64,000 nucleotides of DNA from Acidihalobacter sp. (GTDB lineage Bacteria; Pseudomonadota; Gammaproteobacteria; DSM-5130; Acidihalobacteraceae), in contig JALUXU010000058.1 in assembly GCA_027013225.1 (NCBI GenBank), positions 95,114 to 159,113 on the forward strand, given 5' to 3'. The notes beneath the pieces are model-generated. The model searched no databases and had not been told where the DNA came from. It worked only from the letters and a program-made list of their open reading frames with translations. The number at the start of each line of letters is the position of its first letter. The stretch's first letter is position 1. The position numbers and the translations under genes were made by a program. This document shows positions 55,142 to 64,000 of the stretch, piece after piece.

Positions 55142-55600
55142 TCAGCCTTTGAGTATGGCGTCTATCTCGGCCTCTGCCTGCACCCAGAACTCCATGCTTC
55201 GAGCGGGATCGAAACCATTTTTCTCGGCGATGAAATAGGCGGCTTCTGCGACCATGGCATAGCGCTGTTCATCAGAAACGACTGGATTGGCTTTTTTTGC
55301 ACGCTTTGTCGTGGTGCCGGTTTTAGCCTTGGCGGTCGATTTTGGTGCGGCTTTAGCGGGTGATTTCTTTGCGGGTGATTTCGTGGGGGTGGCTTTTTTG
55401 CTCACCGGTTTGGATTTGCTCGCTGCGGTATTTGTTTTTGTGGATGCGGCCGGCTTCGCTTGAGCTTTGGAAGCGGCGGCCGTTATGGGTTTAGACTTGA
55501 CCGACGCGGGTTTGGCTGTCGCCGCGCTCGTCCTTGGTTTGGGTTTGCTGGCGGAAGGCGTTCCTGCGCTCTTTTCGCCAAGTTTGGTTTTTTCAGTCAT
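55142..55600 (-). CDS. Lys/Ala-rich histone H1-like protein with DUF2934 domain
   Basis: 152 residues. The first 115 are low-complexity Lys, Ala, Ser, Thr and Pro with repeated SKPK, AAASK and KSPAKK units like bacterial histone H1 tails. The last 40 form a DUF2934 domain (YAMVAEAAYFIAEKNGFDP, ending WVQAEAEIDAILKG). Basic tails of this kind bind DNA or other polyanions, so a nucleoid or polyphosphate-linked role is possible but unproven. I start at ATG 55600, seven bases after AGGAG; the frame is open 35 codons further through the leader. A promoter and tandem 12-base repeats lie upstream. Confidence 0.8.
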   Translation of the reverse strand: MTEKTKLGEKSAGTPSASKPKPRTSAATAKPASVKSKPITAAASKAQAKPAASTKTNTAASKSKPVSKKATPTKSPAKKSPAKAAPKSTAKAKTGTTTKRAKKANPVVSDEQRYAMVAEAAYFIAEKNGFDPARSMEFWVQAEAEIDAILKG

Positions 55601-55686
55601 CTTCGATCTCCTAACGAGGTGTGGAAAGTCCGGACTAGATGGGAGCGGGCCGGCCGCATTCAACAGGATTCGACCAGGATAACGGC

Positions 55687-55710
55687 AGTACATGCAATAG
55701 AACATGCAAT
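55687..55710. repeat. two tandem 12-base repeats in the DUF2934 leader
   Basis: AGTACATGCAAT and AGAACATGCAAT lie head to tail with one difference. They fall in the 150-base untranslated leader between the probable promoter and ATG 55600, so they could bind a regulator in DNA or RNA. Confidence 0.6.
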
Positions 55711-55754
55711 CGTCATGCCCTTGATTTTTGCAATGGATAATCGAGCTGTTGTGA

Positions 55755-55784
55755 TATATAACCCACCTTGAAAGGGCTTTGCAA
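55755..55784 (-). promoter_or_regulatory. probable promoter of the DUF2934 gene
   Basis: On the minus strand TTGCAA (55779-55784), 17 or 18 bases, then TTATAT or TATATA (55755-55761). It lies in the gap after the aminotransferase stop and implies a leader of about 150 bases. Confidence 0.5.
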
Positions 55785-55802
55785 GAACCCGGGTGTCAGC
55801 GT

Positions 55803-56987
55803 TTATGAATCTTGGGCGTAGCGTTTTTGAGCGGCGGCCAGAGCCACGCCACGTTCCAGGGCGACTCCTTGCCTGCCCAGGATGTGTTCCAGCGCCGATA
55901 GCAGTATATAGACATTGCGCTGGTTGCTCGCATGCCCCATCAGACCGATGCGCCATATCTTGCCGGCCAGCGGTCCCAGACCGGCCCCTATTTCTATGCC
56001 GTAATCGTTGAGTAAAGCGGCGCGCACCGCCGCTTCATCGACGCCTTCGGGCACGCGCACCGCATTGAGTTGAGGCAAGCGGTGCGCGGGTTCGACGAGA
56101 AAACGCAAACCCATGGCTTCAAGGCCGTCGCGCAGGGCGGTGTGATTGCGGCGATGCCGCGCCCAGGCATGCTCTATGCCTTCTTCCTCGAGGATCACCA
56201 ATGCTTCGTGCAAGCCATAGAGGGCATTGATTGGTGCGGTGTGGTGATAACTGCGCTTGGCGCCCTGGCCCCAATAGGCCATGACCAGGTTAAGGTCGAG
56301 GAACCAGCTTTGTACCTTGTGCCGGCGCTTGCGAATTCGTTCTGCGGCCGCTTCACTGAAGCTCACCGGCGCGAGGCCAGGCGTGCAGGACAGGCATTTC
56401 TGGCTTCCTGCATAGATGGCGTCGATTTTCCAGTCATCCGTTTCCACTGGCGTACCGCCCAGTGCCGTGACGGCATCCACGATGGCGAGACAATCGTGTT
56501 TGTGAGCAATCTCCACCAAGGCGCGCGTGTCCGATTCCACTCCTGTGGAGGTTTCAGACTGTACGAAGGCCACGGTTCTGGCCTCGGGATGGGCCTTGAG
56601 AGTGTCTTCCAGTTTGTTTGGATCAACCGGTTGTCCCCACTCGTCCTTGACTATCACCGCGGTGGCCCCGCAGCGCTCGACATTCTCCTGCATGCGCAGG
56701 CCGAATACGCCGTTTTGACAGACGATGACGCTATCGCCCGGTTCGACCAGATTGACAAAAGCGGTTTCCATGCCAGCCGAACCCGGGGCGGAAACGGGCA
56801 GGGTCAATTCGTTGCGGGTGCGAAAAGCGTATTGCAGCAAGCACTTGAGTTCGTCCATCATGGCGACGAAAACGGGGTCGAGATGGCCGATAGTCGGCCG
56901 ACCCATGGCTTCGAGGACGCGCGGGCTGACGTCGGATGGGCCAGGGCCAAGCAAGATGCGTTGGGGTGGATGGAAACTCTGGGTCAT
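55803..56987 (-). CDS. class V aminotransferase, alanine-glyoxylate/serine-glyoxylate type
   Basis: 394 residues, PLP fold type I. LLGPGPSDVSPRVLEAMGRPTIGHLDP is the family start, APGSAGMETAFVNLVEPGD the cofactor phosphate region, VDAVTALGGTPVETDDW holds the PLP-ring Asp and AGSQKCLSCTPGLAPVSFS the Schiff-base Lys. These enzymes transfer the amino group of serine or alanine to glyoxylate, as in photorespiratory glycolate recovery, which many autotrophs need. No glyoxylate pathway partner is nearby, so the natural donor is not settled. It is a single gene with a 310-base region upstream. Confidence 0.9.
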   Translation of the reverse strand: MTQSFHPPQRILLGPGPSDVSPRVLEAMGRPTIGHLDPVFVAMMDELKCLLQYAFRTRNELTLPVSAPGSAGMETAFVNLVEPGDSVIVCQNGVFGLRMQENVERCGATAVIVKDEWGQPVDPNKLEDTLKAHPEARTVAFVQSETSTGVESDTRALVEIAHKHDCLAIVDAVTALGGTPVETDDWKIDAIYAGSQKCLSCTPGLAPVSFSEAAAERIRKRRHKVQSWFLDLNLVMAYWGQGAKRSYHHTAPINALYGLHEALVILEEEGIEHAWARHRRNHTALRDGLEAMGLRFLVEPAHRLPQLNAVRVPEGVDEAAVRAALLNDYGIEIGAGLGPLAGKIWRIGLMGHASNQRNVYILLSALEHILGRQGVALERGVALAAAQKRYAQDS

Positions 56988-60047
<3,060 letters not shown>

Positions 60048-60065
60048 AGAACCCAAGGGAGCGCG

Positions 60066-60395
60066 TTATTCCTCTAGTGGCGTTTCTATTTGTGCTTCCC
60101 AATAGATGATGTGAGAGGGCGGCACCATGGCCCGCAGGGCGGGCATGATGCCCTCGATCTTTTCAGGGGTGTCCACGACTTCCAATACCAGCGGCAAATG
60201 GACATTCAGTCGCAGTAGATCGTCCGCTTCTACCAGTCCGTGCTCGCCGAAACCGGCAATGCCCCTGAAAAGGGTTGCGCCGCGCACGCGATGTTTTTCA
60301 TGCAAGAGTGAGAACAGTTCTTGCATGAGGTTGCGATGATCGCGGGCTTTTTCGCCTTCCTTGAAATAGATACGCACAACTTTGACTGTGTCCAT
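60066..60395 (-). CDS. DUF190 domain-containing protein
   Basis: 109 residues, a PII-like alpha/beta fold: VKVVRIYFKEGEKARDHR, VRGATLFRGIAGFGEHGLV and LPLVLEVVDTPEKIEGIMPAL are family landmarks. DUF190 genes often lie next to fluC, and here the start is three bases after the fluC stop. A regulatory or accessory role for the fluoride channel is likely but its mechanism is unknown. It is the second gene of the riboswitch-led unit. Confidence 0.9.
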   Translation of the reverse strand: MDTVKVVRIYFKEGEKARDHRNLMQELFSLLHEKHRVRGATLFRGIAGFGEHGLVEADDLLRLNVHLPLVLEVVDTPEKIEGIMPALRAMVPPSHIIYWEAQIETPLEE

Positions 60396-60398
60396 GGT

Positions 60399-60782
60399 TC
60401 AGACTCCGATATTGCGGGAAAGGTAAGCGCCCAGCAGGGCGGCGGTCACGGAAAAGATGACTGAACCGAAAATATACAGCAAGGCGCGTATTGTCTCTCC
60501 ATTTTCGAACAAGGTGAGGGTTTCCAGGGAAAAGGTGGAAAACGTGGTGTAGGCGCCCAGCCCGCCGGTCAGGATCCCGGCGCGCAACTCGGGCGAAAGC
60601 GTGAGTCGGTCGAGGGTGAAAAAGAATAGAAAACCCATCAAGAATGACCCGAATACATTGACCGATAACGTGGCCCAGGGAAAATCGCGTCCCAGCCAGG
60701 CTTGCACAAGCAAGGATTGGCCGTAACGCGCCCACGCGCCCAGCGCGGCGAAAAAAGCGATCGATATCAAGGTCAAAATCAT
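60399..60782 (-). CDS. crcB: fluoride ion channel
   Basis: 127 residues with four membrane helices. The Fluc signatures GAWARYGQSLLV near the N-terminus, NVFGSFLMGFLFF and GGLGAYTTFSTFSLE are present. It forms a dual-topology dimer that lets fluoride leave the cell. The start ATG 60782 has GGAGG five bases upstream. A fluoride riboswitch lies in its leader, which confirms the role. It is cotranscribed with the DUF190 gene. Confidence 0.96.
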   Translation of the reverse strand: MILTLISIAFFAALGAWARYGQSLLVQAWLGRDFPWATLSVNVFGSFLMGFLFFFTLDRLTLSPELRAGILTGGLGAYTTFSTFSLETLTLFENGETIRALLYIFGSVIFSVTAALLGAYLSRNIGV

Positions 60783-60940
60783 GGTGCCTCCAGGAATATA
60801 GAGCCGACAGAAGACGTGCGCGGCGCAGATTCAAACGCCGGATTTGCATTCGCATCTGAATCAGTGTGGCTGGATCGGATCTTTATGATCGATGAGAAAT
60901 AGATCATTTTGCGGCTTTGATGGTCTCCATACGGAATCGT

Positions 60941-60954
60941 CCCGGTCATCCGGG
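60941..60954 (-). promoter_or_regulatory. small hairpin after the fluoride aptamer
   Basis: CCCGG-TCAT-CCGGG sits directly at the 3' edge of the aptamer and is a candidate part of the expression platform. No U-tract follows, so translational or rho-dependent control is possible. Confidence 0.4.
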
Positions 60955-61003
60955 GCAGGAGTCATCAGCCGCAATGCGGCGGTTCGGGGCGAACTCCATC
61001 GCC
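60954..61003 (-). promoter_or_regulatory. fluoride riboswitch (crcB motif)
   Basis: The minus-strand RNA begins GGCGATGGAGTTCGCC, has a short GC stem (CCGC-CATT-GCGG) and ends CTGATGACTCCTGCC, which is the crcB-motif consensus in sequence and order. It lies about 170 bases before the fluC start, in its leader, so fluoride should switch on fluC and the DUF190 gene. Confidence 0.93.
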
Positions 61004-61044
61004 GTTCATGGGGTTTTATATCAGGCGCATGCTGAAGAGCGCCA

Positions 61045-61073
61045 TTTTTATCGAAATGGAGAACGCAAGTCAA
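61045..61073 (-). promoter_or_regulatory. probable promoter of the fluC-DUF190 unit
   Basis: On the minus strand TTGACT (61068-61073), 17 bases, TAAAAA (61045-61050), about 40 bases before the aptamer. The last base of the -35 coincides with the target duplication of a MITE, whose body begins ten bases further upstream. Confidence 0.5.
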
Positions 61074-61082
61074 CTCTCTCAA

Positions 61083-61244
61083 CAGGACCACGTCATCTAA
61101 CCGTGGCGGAGCGGGTGTCTGCCCGGAAAAACGCAGTGAATACATCCCTGTAGGCTCGACGGCGGCCTCCTTGCCGCCGACGTTTTGCGAGCAAACGCCC
61201 GCTCCGCTTTTCAATGGCTTACGAATTTAGATGACAGGGTCCTG
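61083..61244. mobile_element. MITE copy 3 (162 bp)
   Basis: The best preserved copy. The ends CAGGACCACGTCATCTAA and CAGGACCCTGTCATCTAA (inward) match at 16 of 18 positions. A perfect 10-base direct repeat ACTCTCTCAA flanks it (61073-61082 and 61245-61254). Inside, GCGGAGCGGG and CCCGCTCCGC, then CGGAAAA and complementary TTTTGCG, fold the element into one long hairpin. The 60783-61415 gap holds this element, the promoter and riboswitch; 61255-61415 shows nothing I can name. Confidence 0.9.
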
Positions 61245-61415
61245 ACTCTCTCAAGCAATGAGAGAATTTTCATTTCAGCATGCGATGAACTTCCGCCTGG
61301 ACGGGGTTTTGACATGACATCCGTTCCTAGCAAGCTCTCAGCCGTTATTTTTTTGTCTTCGTGCCAAAGTCACCGCTCAGCTTGTACTGGAGATCCTTCA
61401 GATGGCGAAAACCTG

Positions 61416-61781
61416 TCATCGTTCAGATTCCCTGCCGTTTGCTTCGGCATCGGCATAACCGAATTCTCCCAGCCACTTTCCGCCGATATTATCCAGTTTA
61501 AACCAGCGTGGAAGGAAGGCCTCGATGCGCTTGACAGGAAAGGTTTCAAGATCGGGTACAGGCTGATCTGAAATCAGACAGGTTTTCGTGGCGACTGCGC
61601 GAAATGCGACTTGCAAGTGAGGATTTCCGGTCTCCATGAAGACGGTATCCGGCGGGAATTTTTCTACAAACAAGACCCGTTTTCGGATCATGCAGCTGAA
61701 CAAAAGCTCGAGCACGATGTGCAAAGGCAGCGATTGCTTTTCCAGCGCGTTTTTCGCCTTGTTTGTCAAAATCAATTTCAT
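61416..61781 (-). CDS. small protein of unknown function
   Basis: 121 residues, not recognised. It begins MKLILTNKAKNALEKQSLPL, followed by a hydrophobic strand with a cysteine (VLELLFSCMIRKRVLFVE); the C-terminal part is basic and aromatic (AFLPRWFKLDNIGGKWLGEFG). The start ATG 61781 has a strong GGAGG seven bases upstream and lies only three bases after the lysR remnant stop, so the frame is probably a real gene cotranscribed with that regulator. No membrane segment or signal peptide is clear. Its promoter may have been lost or replaced when the IS entered lysR. Confidence 0.6.
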   Translation of the reverse strand: MKLILTNKAKNALEKQSLPLHIVLELLFSCMIRKRVLFVEKFPPDTVFMETGNPHLQVAFRAVATKTCLISDQPVPDLETFPVKRIEAFLPRWFKLDNIGGKWLGEFGYADAEANGRESER

Positions 61782-61784
61782 GCT

Positions 61785-62238
61785 TTATCCTCCTGCCCGA
61801 AATCGTTCGCTCCAGAAATCGATAAAAGTCCTGACCTTTGCGGAAAGGTGTTTTCTATTTGAATAAATGGCGTAAAGCGTAGCTTTGAAGCGTAATTGCT
61901 GAGGGAGGATTGCTTCCAGGCGTCCGGCTTTCAGATCGGCGTCGATCATGCCCATACCGGCAATGGCAGCCAAATAGAGCAGGGTTTCATTATCACTGCC
62001 AAGTACAGGACGCCGCCTCACTTTAGGACTCTGTTCATGCGGGCTTTCGTGCATCGGCAGGCTGCCATCCCAATTAATGCTGTTGTAGTGCAGCAAGGCG
62101 TGGCTTTCCAGTTCATCAATCCGCGCCGGAGAGCCGTTTCGCTCTAGATAAGCGGGGGAAGCTACCAGCAAAAAGACCGCTTCGCTAGGCGGGCGGGCGA
62201 TAAGACCTGGCGCAAGCTCATCGTTCGCGGCGGCCCTT
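61785..62238 (-). pseudogene. LysR-type regulator, C-terminal half, truncated by an IS
   Basis: About 150 codons of the LysR effector-binding domain remain: LAPGLIARPPSEAVFLLVASPAYLERNGSPARIDELESH and, near the end, RFKATLYAIYSNRKHLSAKVRTFIDF, both typical, quoted here as landmarks. The DNA-binding half is missing because the IS1380-family element begins at 62239. The frame runs on without a stop into the IS to an ATG at 62297, so a fused 170-residue product (MPHSPRFTTPGIRHDAICG, then LysR) could be made, but it could not bind DNA. The missing N-terminal half is not found on the far side of the IS. Confidence 0.82.
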
Positions 62239-63879
62239 AGCCCGCATATTGCATCATGCCTTATTCCAGGCGTGGTGAATCGGGGTGAATGAGGCATAGT
62301 GCCGTTGGCGAGTGCTCGATGGCCCAGGAAGCTGCCTGGACGCGTGCTGTTTCACTGAATTCTGGTGCTGTTTTGACGTGGTGAGACCGATTTTTCGGGC
62401 AACGGGCAAGCACTGAGCCTGCGCGAGGTATGCGCATCCCATTCCGCCATGAAGAAGAGGGGATCAGCGAGGTCGCTATCCTGGGGCGAGCCTTGAGGCT
62501 GCAAGGAAGAACAGCGCCTTGTCCGGGCAGGCGCTCGAGAGCAGGAAGCGGATCCGCCGGGTATTGCGCACAATGACGGCCCCGATTTTGAGCAGTCTCA
62601 AGCGCAAGGTGCCCACATAGGATTGTTCCAGTTCGGTTCCGGCCAGTGCCAGGCGTCGTATGGCCTCCAGCAGGGTATAGGCCAGGCTCGAGAGCAGCCG
62701 CCGGAACTGGTTGGGCCACCAGCGATGGCAACTGGTCCGGTCAGCGAAGAGGTCCAGTTGCTGCTCCTTGATCCGGTTCTCCATTTCGCCGCGGGCGCAA
62801 TAAAGGGTGTCATAGAGCGCCCGGGGATCCCCTTCCAGATTGGTGACAATATAGCGTGGGTTGATGCCCTGCTCCGTATGCTCGATCTTGGCAATCACCC
62901 GGCGCTCGCGATTCCAACTGCCAGCGGCATAGGGGAACTCGGTGAACCATCGCACCTTCTCTTTGGAGGCCGCATATTGCTCTTGTGCCTGGCGCTGAAG
63001 CGCCGCGGTCTGCGCATTGAGCCGCTTGTTCTTGGCCAGCCCGACGATGTAGCCCACGTCATGACGTTCGCACCAGGACACCAGGCGCCAGCGGCAAAAC
63101 CCCGAATCGCCCCGAAAGACGATCCTGACCTTCGGCCACGCCCGCCGGAGCCGACTGACCAGCAGCGCCAGTATCGCCCACGCATGCCGGGCCGCATCGA
63201 TCTTGCTGGGACGCAGGTAGCTGACCAACAGCTGGTCCCCACAGAACACGTACAAGGGCAGAAAACAGTAATGATCGTAGTAGCCGTGGAAGAACCGCCC
63301 CTCCTGCTTCCCATGCACCGCATCGTCCGTGGCATCGAAATCCAGGATCAACTCCTCGGGCGGCGTATCAAACGAGGCAATGAAGCGCTCCAGCATCACC
63401 TCGTGAATCCGCCAGGCCACCTCCCGGTCCGCCCGGTTCTCCCAGCGGCACAGCGTGGCACTGCTCGCCAGCGGCTCGATCCGATCCACCGCCGTTTGCA
63501 CCGCCAAATCATGCCGCAGCGCATCGTGATCGTTCAGATCCTCATACCCCAACGCCAGCGCATACACCCGCTGGCGCAGCAGATCCTCACTGTCGTGCAG
63601 GCACCGGCGTGGGTCGCGCGGATCCTTCAAAACCCGGGCTACCGCCTCGCACAGCCCCAGCCGCCGGTCCGCCTCCCGAAGCAGCAGCACACCACCGTTG
63701 GAAGTGATGTCTCCGCCTCGAAAATCGGCCTCCACAACCCGGCGTTTGCAGACTGGAAAAGCAAAGGATTCTTGGGTACATTCTGTCACAGGCAAAACCT
63801 CGTTCGATAACGGTCTAAGCAACTGTATTTTATCGAACTATCGGGGTTTTGCCTTTCTTTTTGGTGCAATATGCGGGCT
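62239..63879 (-). mobile_element. IS1380-family insertion sequence
   Basis: About 1641 bases bounded by inverted repeats: AGCCCGCATATTGCA at 62239-62253 and its complement TGCAATATGCGGGCT at 63865-63879. It carries one transposase gene. The bases next to the ends (CCTT on the left, GATA on the right) are not a direct repeat, so the usual short target duplication is absent and one flank has probably been deleted or recombined. Confidence 0.85.
62476..63789 (-). CDS. IS1380 family transposase
   Basis: 437 residues, a complete DDE transposase of the IS1380 family. The start VTECTQESFAFPVCKRRVVEAD and GGDITSNGGVLLLREADRRLGL are family hallmarks, as are LILDFDATDDAVHGKQEGRF (first catalytic Asp), RIVFRGDSGFCRWRLVSWCE (second Asp) and ARGEMENRIKEQQLDLFADR (catalytic Glu region); I quote them as landmarks. 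I start at GTG 63789, with GAGG eight bases upstream; a TTG 11 codons earlier is less likely. No frameshift or internal stop is seen, so the element may be active. Confidence 0.93.
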   Translation of the reverse strand: MTECTQESFAFPVCKRRVVEADFRGGDITSNGGVLLLREADRRLGLCEAVARVLKDPRDPRRCLHDSEDLLRQRVYALALGYEDLNDHDALRHDLAVQTAVDRIEPLASSATLCRWENRADREVAWRIHEVMLERFIASFDTPPEELILDFDATDDAVHGKQEGRFFHGYYDHYCFLPLYVFCGDQLLVSYLRPSKIDAARHAWAILALLVSRLRRAWPKVRIVFRGDSGFCRWRLVSWCERHDVGYIVGLAKNKRLNAQTAALQRQAQEQYAASKEKVRWFTEFPYAAGSWNRERRVIAKIEHTEQGINPRYIVTNLEGDPRALYDTLYCARGEMENRIKEQQLDLFADRTSCHRWWPNQFRRLLSSLAYTLLEAIRRLALAGTELEQSYVGTLRLRLLKIGAVIVRNTRRIRFLLSSACPDKALFFLAASRLAPG

Positions 63880-64000
63880 GATATGTTTTGACCTGTCAAG
63901 GCTTGCACGGACTTCACATGTTGCACCTCCCGATGACAGGCCCCTTGGGTCAGGACAGGATCCGGCAGACTGCGACGGTGGATCATGCTGATATTCGTGG
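63880..64000. other. region right of the IS, no gene seen
   Basis: 121 bases to the end of the window. No frame resembles the missing LysR DNA-binding half or any family I know. A GATGACAGG word near 63934 recalls the MITE end but the rest does not match. Confidence 0.4.

Noticed and set aside
62360..63895. TGTTTTGAC words near both sides of the IS as its termini
   Set aside because: They are direct, not inverted, repeats; the 15-base AGCCCGCATATTGCA repeats at 62239 and 63865 are the true inverted ends.
63931..63960. A fourth MITE copy right of the IS
   Set aside because: Only GATGACAGG matches the element end; the palindrome and the opposite end are missing.

Overview
The window is GC-rich bacterial chromosome, tightly packed, with many ATGA or GTGA stop/start overlaps. 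A leuC-leuD-leuB-asd run, an EttA-type ABC-F protein and serS point to a gammaproteobacterium. A P3A-type proton-pumping ATPase, DsrE-like proteins, a TauE/SafE permease and a complete glycogen-to-acetate gene set would suit a glycogen-storing autotroph, possibly an acid-tolerant sulfur oxidiser. That lifestyle guess is inference only.

Layout. 1-3560 (+): leucine biosynthesis and asd. 3623-8869: a phospholipase D-like protein, an AAA+ protein, ettA and an HDOD-GGDEF protein; the last two are divergent and may share a palindromic -35 box. 8964-11868 (-): a TetR gene followed by a dienelactone hydrolase broken by an in-frame TAG, a DsrE-like protein and an old yellow enzyme, like nemR/nemA. 11923-14078: a MITE copy, a phosphohexomutase homologue without the catalytic serine, and a methyltransferase with a C7 frameshift. 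14098-53137 (almost all -): a central-carbon supercluster. 53134-60047: an NADH-oxidase-like flavoprotein, a stress protein, a histone-like DUF2934 protein, an aminotransferase, serS and dacB. 60066-61003: a fluoride riboswitch with fluC and DUF190. 61083-63879: a third MITE, a small orphan gene, and a lysR remnant cut by an IS1380-family element.

How the genes work together. The supercluster encodes glycogen debranching (glgX), glucan phosphorylase (glgP), a phosphoglucomutase/phosphomannomutase, a PfkB sugar-phosphate kinase, class I aldolase, GAPDH, phosphoglycerate mutase, enolase, pyruvate kinase, a full pyruvate dehydrogenase (E1a, E1b, E2, E3), a phosphotransacetylase-type enzyme, acetate kinase and D-lactate dehydrogenase. 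PEP synthase reverses the end of the path. PPK2, a proton-efflux ATPase, universal stress proteins and a Crp/Fnr regulator lie among them. I read it as a module for living on stored glycogen under energy or oxygen limitation. Phosphoglucose isomerase, triose-phosphate isomerase and phosphoglycerate kinase are absent here and must be encoded elsewhere.

The main surprises are two paralogous serine-less, three-domain phosphohexomutase homologues (one frameshifted by a CATC duplication), three copies of a 162-164 bp MITE each with a perfect 10-bp target duplication, one of which rewrote the C-terminus of a hydrolase, and several recently damaged genes. I saw no tRNA, rRNA or CRISPR array.
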